Part shown: positions 63,530 to 64,000 of the stretch, piece by piece
Position numbering within the stretch: the stretch's first letter is position 1
Layout: the number at the start of each line of letters is the position of its first letter
Source: Cyprinodon diabolis
Lineage: Eukaryota; Chordata; Actinopteri; Cyprinodontiformes; Cyprinodontidae
DNA: 64,000 nucleotides
Direction: 5' to 3'
Assembly: GCA_030533445.1 (NCBI GenBank)
Contig: JARPUW010000038.1
Span: forward strand, 150,895 to 214,894
Made by a program: the position numbers and the translations under genes
The notes under the pieces: model-generated
What the model was told of the DNA's origin: nothing
What the model saw: the letters and a program-made list of their open reading frames with translations, nothing else
The model's database searches: none

Positions 63530-64000
63530 AAGGTTGAGGCCAAACGCTCTTTTCACAGTGAGATAATGCCATTTTGGCCTCTTGAGTTGTAACAGACAAA
63601 CCATTAATGATACAGCCATGATCTTTTCTGGCAATCATCTAGAGCTGAAAACTAACAATATAAAGTAGATTTGAGCAGATGTTTTTGGTTCCAAGCTTCA
63701 AATCAGAAGGTGAGGCCAAAACGCTCTTTTCACAGTGAGATAATGCCATTTTGGCCTCTGGAGTTGTAACAGACAAACCATTAATGATACAGCCATGATC
63801 TTTTCTGGCAATCATCTAGAGCTGAAACTAACATATAAAGTAGATTTGAGCAGATGTTTTTGGTTCCAAGCTTCAAATCGTAAGGTTGAGGCCAAAACGC
63901 TCTTTTCACAGTGAGATAATGCCATTTTGGCCTCTGGAGTTGTAACAGACAAACCATTAATGATACAGCCATGATCTTTTCAGGCAATCACCTACGAGCG
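63530..64000 (+). other. Terminal stretch with clustered single-base indels, probable contig edge
   Basis: Five or more length changes fall in the last 470 bp: three As for four in ggccaaacg (about 63,543), one T lost in aaggtgagg (about 63,712), one A lost in ctgaaacta (about 63,827), one A lost in acatat (about 63,833), and an added C and lost T in cctacgagcg (63,991-64,000). Most are in homopolymer runs. Apart from the regular 177/178 G indel, I saw no comparable cluster in the preceding 63 kb. This pattern fits low read depth at an assembly edge better than biology. The satellite clearly continues to the last base, so the true array end is not in the window. Confidence 0.75.

Larger units (their letters stand above)
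1..64000 (+). repeat. Tandem satellite array, about 360 monomers of 177/178 bp, filling the window
   Basis: The same 177-178 bp unit repeats head to tail from the first to the last base, always in one orientation. Counting between 38 copies of the aatcGTaagg variant (first at 851, last at 63,874) gives 355 monomers in 63,023 bp, a mean of 177.5 bp. Every interval is a whole number of monomers, so no truncated unit or insertion breaks the register. Monomers differ at roughly a dozen recurrent sites, so local homogenisation is high. Known centromeric satellites such as primate alpha satellite (about 171 bp) and the Arabidopsis repeat (178 bp) have this length and organisation. A centromeric or pericentromeric origin is therefore inferred, not shown. 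No gene, RNA gene, transposon or unrelated sequence was seen anywhere in it. Confidence 0.98.
42600..64000 (+). repeat. Domain D: blocks with acgGtc and agcGg markers
   Basis: This stretch of about 120 monomers carries acgGtc (43,486, 46,682, 58,221, 58,931, 62,839) and agcGgaaa (44,649, 47,845, 53,171), neither seen elsewhere. Block offsets are 3196, 5326 and 4617-4618 bp. It begins inside a segment whose marker order equals 12.8-16.1 kb of domain A at 28,577 bp (13,639 to 42,216; 14,131 to 42,708; 14,505 to 43,082; 15,075 to 43,652; 15,947 to 44,524). Here the A-type gatGtt is gatCtt, and acgGtc and agcGg are new, so the marker changes arose after the blocks separated or were lost by conversion. 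Confidence 0.75.

Noticed and set aside
63781..63987. 68-codon minus-strand reading frame at the right end
   Set aside because: It depends on the single-base deletions clustered near the end of the window, which look like consensus errors, and it is satellite sequence throughout.
1..64000. CRISPR array
   Set aside because: The repeat is contiguous with no unique spacers, and the unit is 177-178 bp, far longer than CRISPR repeats.
1..64000. Identity as the Arabidopsis 178-bp centromere repeat or primate alpha satellite
   Set aside because: Only the length is similar; the sequence I recall for each does not match this monomer beyond a shared HindIII site or AT-richness. No species call is made.
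1..64000. Inverted segments or a strand switch within the array
   Set aside because: All units read in the same direction; the monomer start tgagataatgcc or a one-to-two-base variant follows every 177-178 bp on the plus strand.

Overview
The window is one uninterrupted head-to-tail array of a single satellite DNA family. About 360 monomers of 177 or 178 bp fill all 64 kb, all in the same orientation. Distances between diagnostic variant sites are whole multiples of about 177.5 bp from end to end. There is therefore no partial monomer, spacer, inversion, transposon, RNA gene or unrelated insertion that I can find. The consensus is about 38% GC and has a single CpG per 177 bp. I see no gene; the short minus-strand reading frames are products of the repeat. 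This is eukaryotic heterochromatin, and the nucleosome-scale monomer with multi-monomer organisation fits a centromeric or pericentromeric array. I do not recognise the species or a published name for the monomer. A 177-178 bp length with one HindIII site occurs in satellites of both plants and fish and does not decide the question.

Monomers differ at a small set of recurrent sites: a one-base indel (aagttg/aaggttg) that sets the 177/178 length, tcAgg/tcTgg, caTcta/caCcta/catAta, aaagTag/aaagGag, aAagtag/aGagtag, gagCag/gagAag, aaaTCag/aaatcGT/aaaAcag, acgcAc/acgcTc/acgGtc, ctctGg/ctctTg, and gtaaCa/gtaaTa. Their order along the array defines higher-order repeats that are layered and mosaic rather than one fixed unit. 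I split the window by private markers. Domain A (about 1-16,300) carries gatGtt and has exact offsets of 1598, 3374, 4796, 5329 and 7992 bp. Domain B (about 16,300-35,760) is three successive copies of a 5.3-6.6 kb unit with gaaGact, aatTcc and catAta markers. Domain C (about 35,760-42,600) is a mosaic of A-type and B-type blocks. Domain D (about 42,600-64,000) has acgGtc and agcGg markers and block offsets of 3196, 5326 and 4618 bp.

Within each monomer the most striking element is a nested dyad: a 10-bp inverted repeat (GAGGCCAAAA / TTTTGGCCTC) centred within 1 bp of an inner TCACaGTGA palindrome. The last 470 bp hold a cluster of single-base indels that looks like a low-quality contig edge. 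Every offset quoted was counted by hand from marker coordinates; block edges are approximate because they can only be placed between informative sites.
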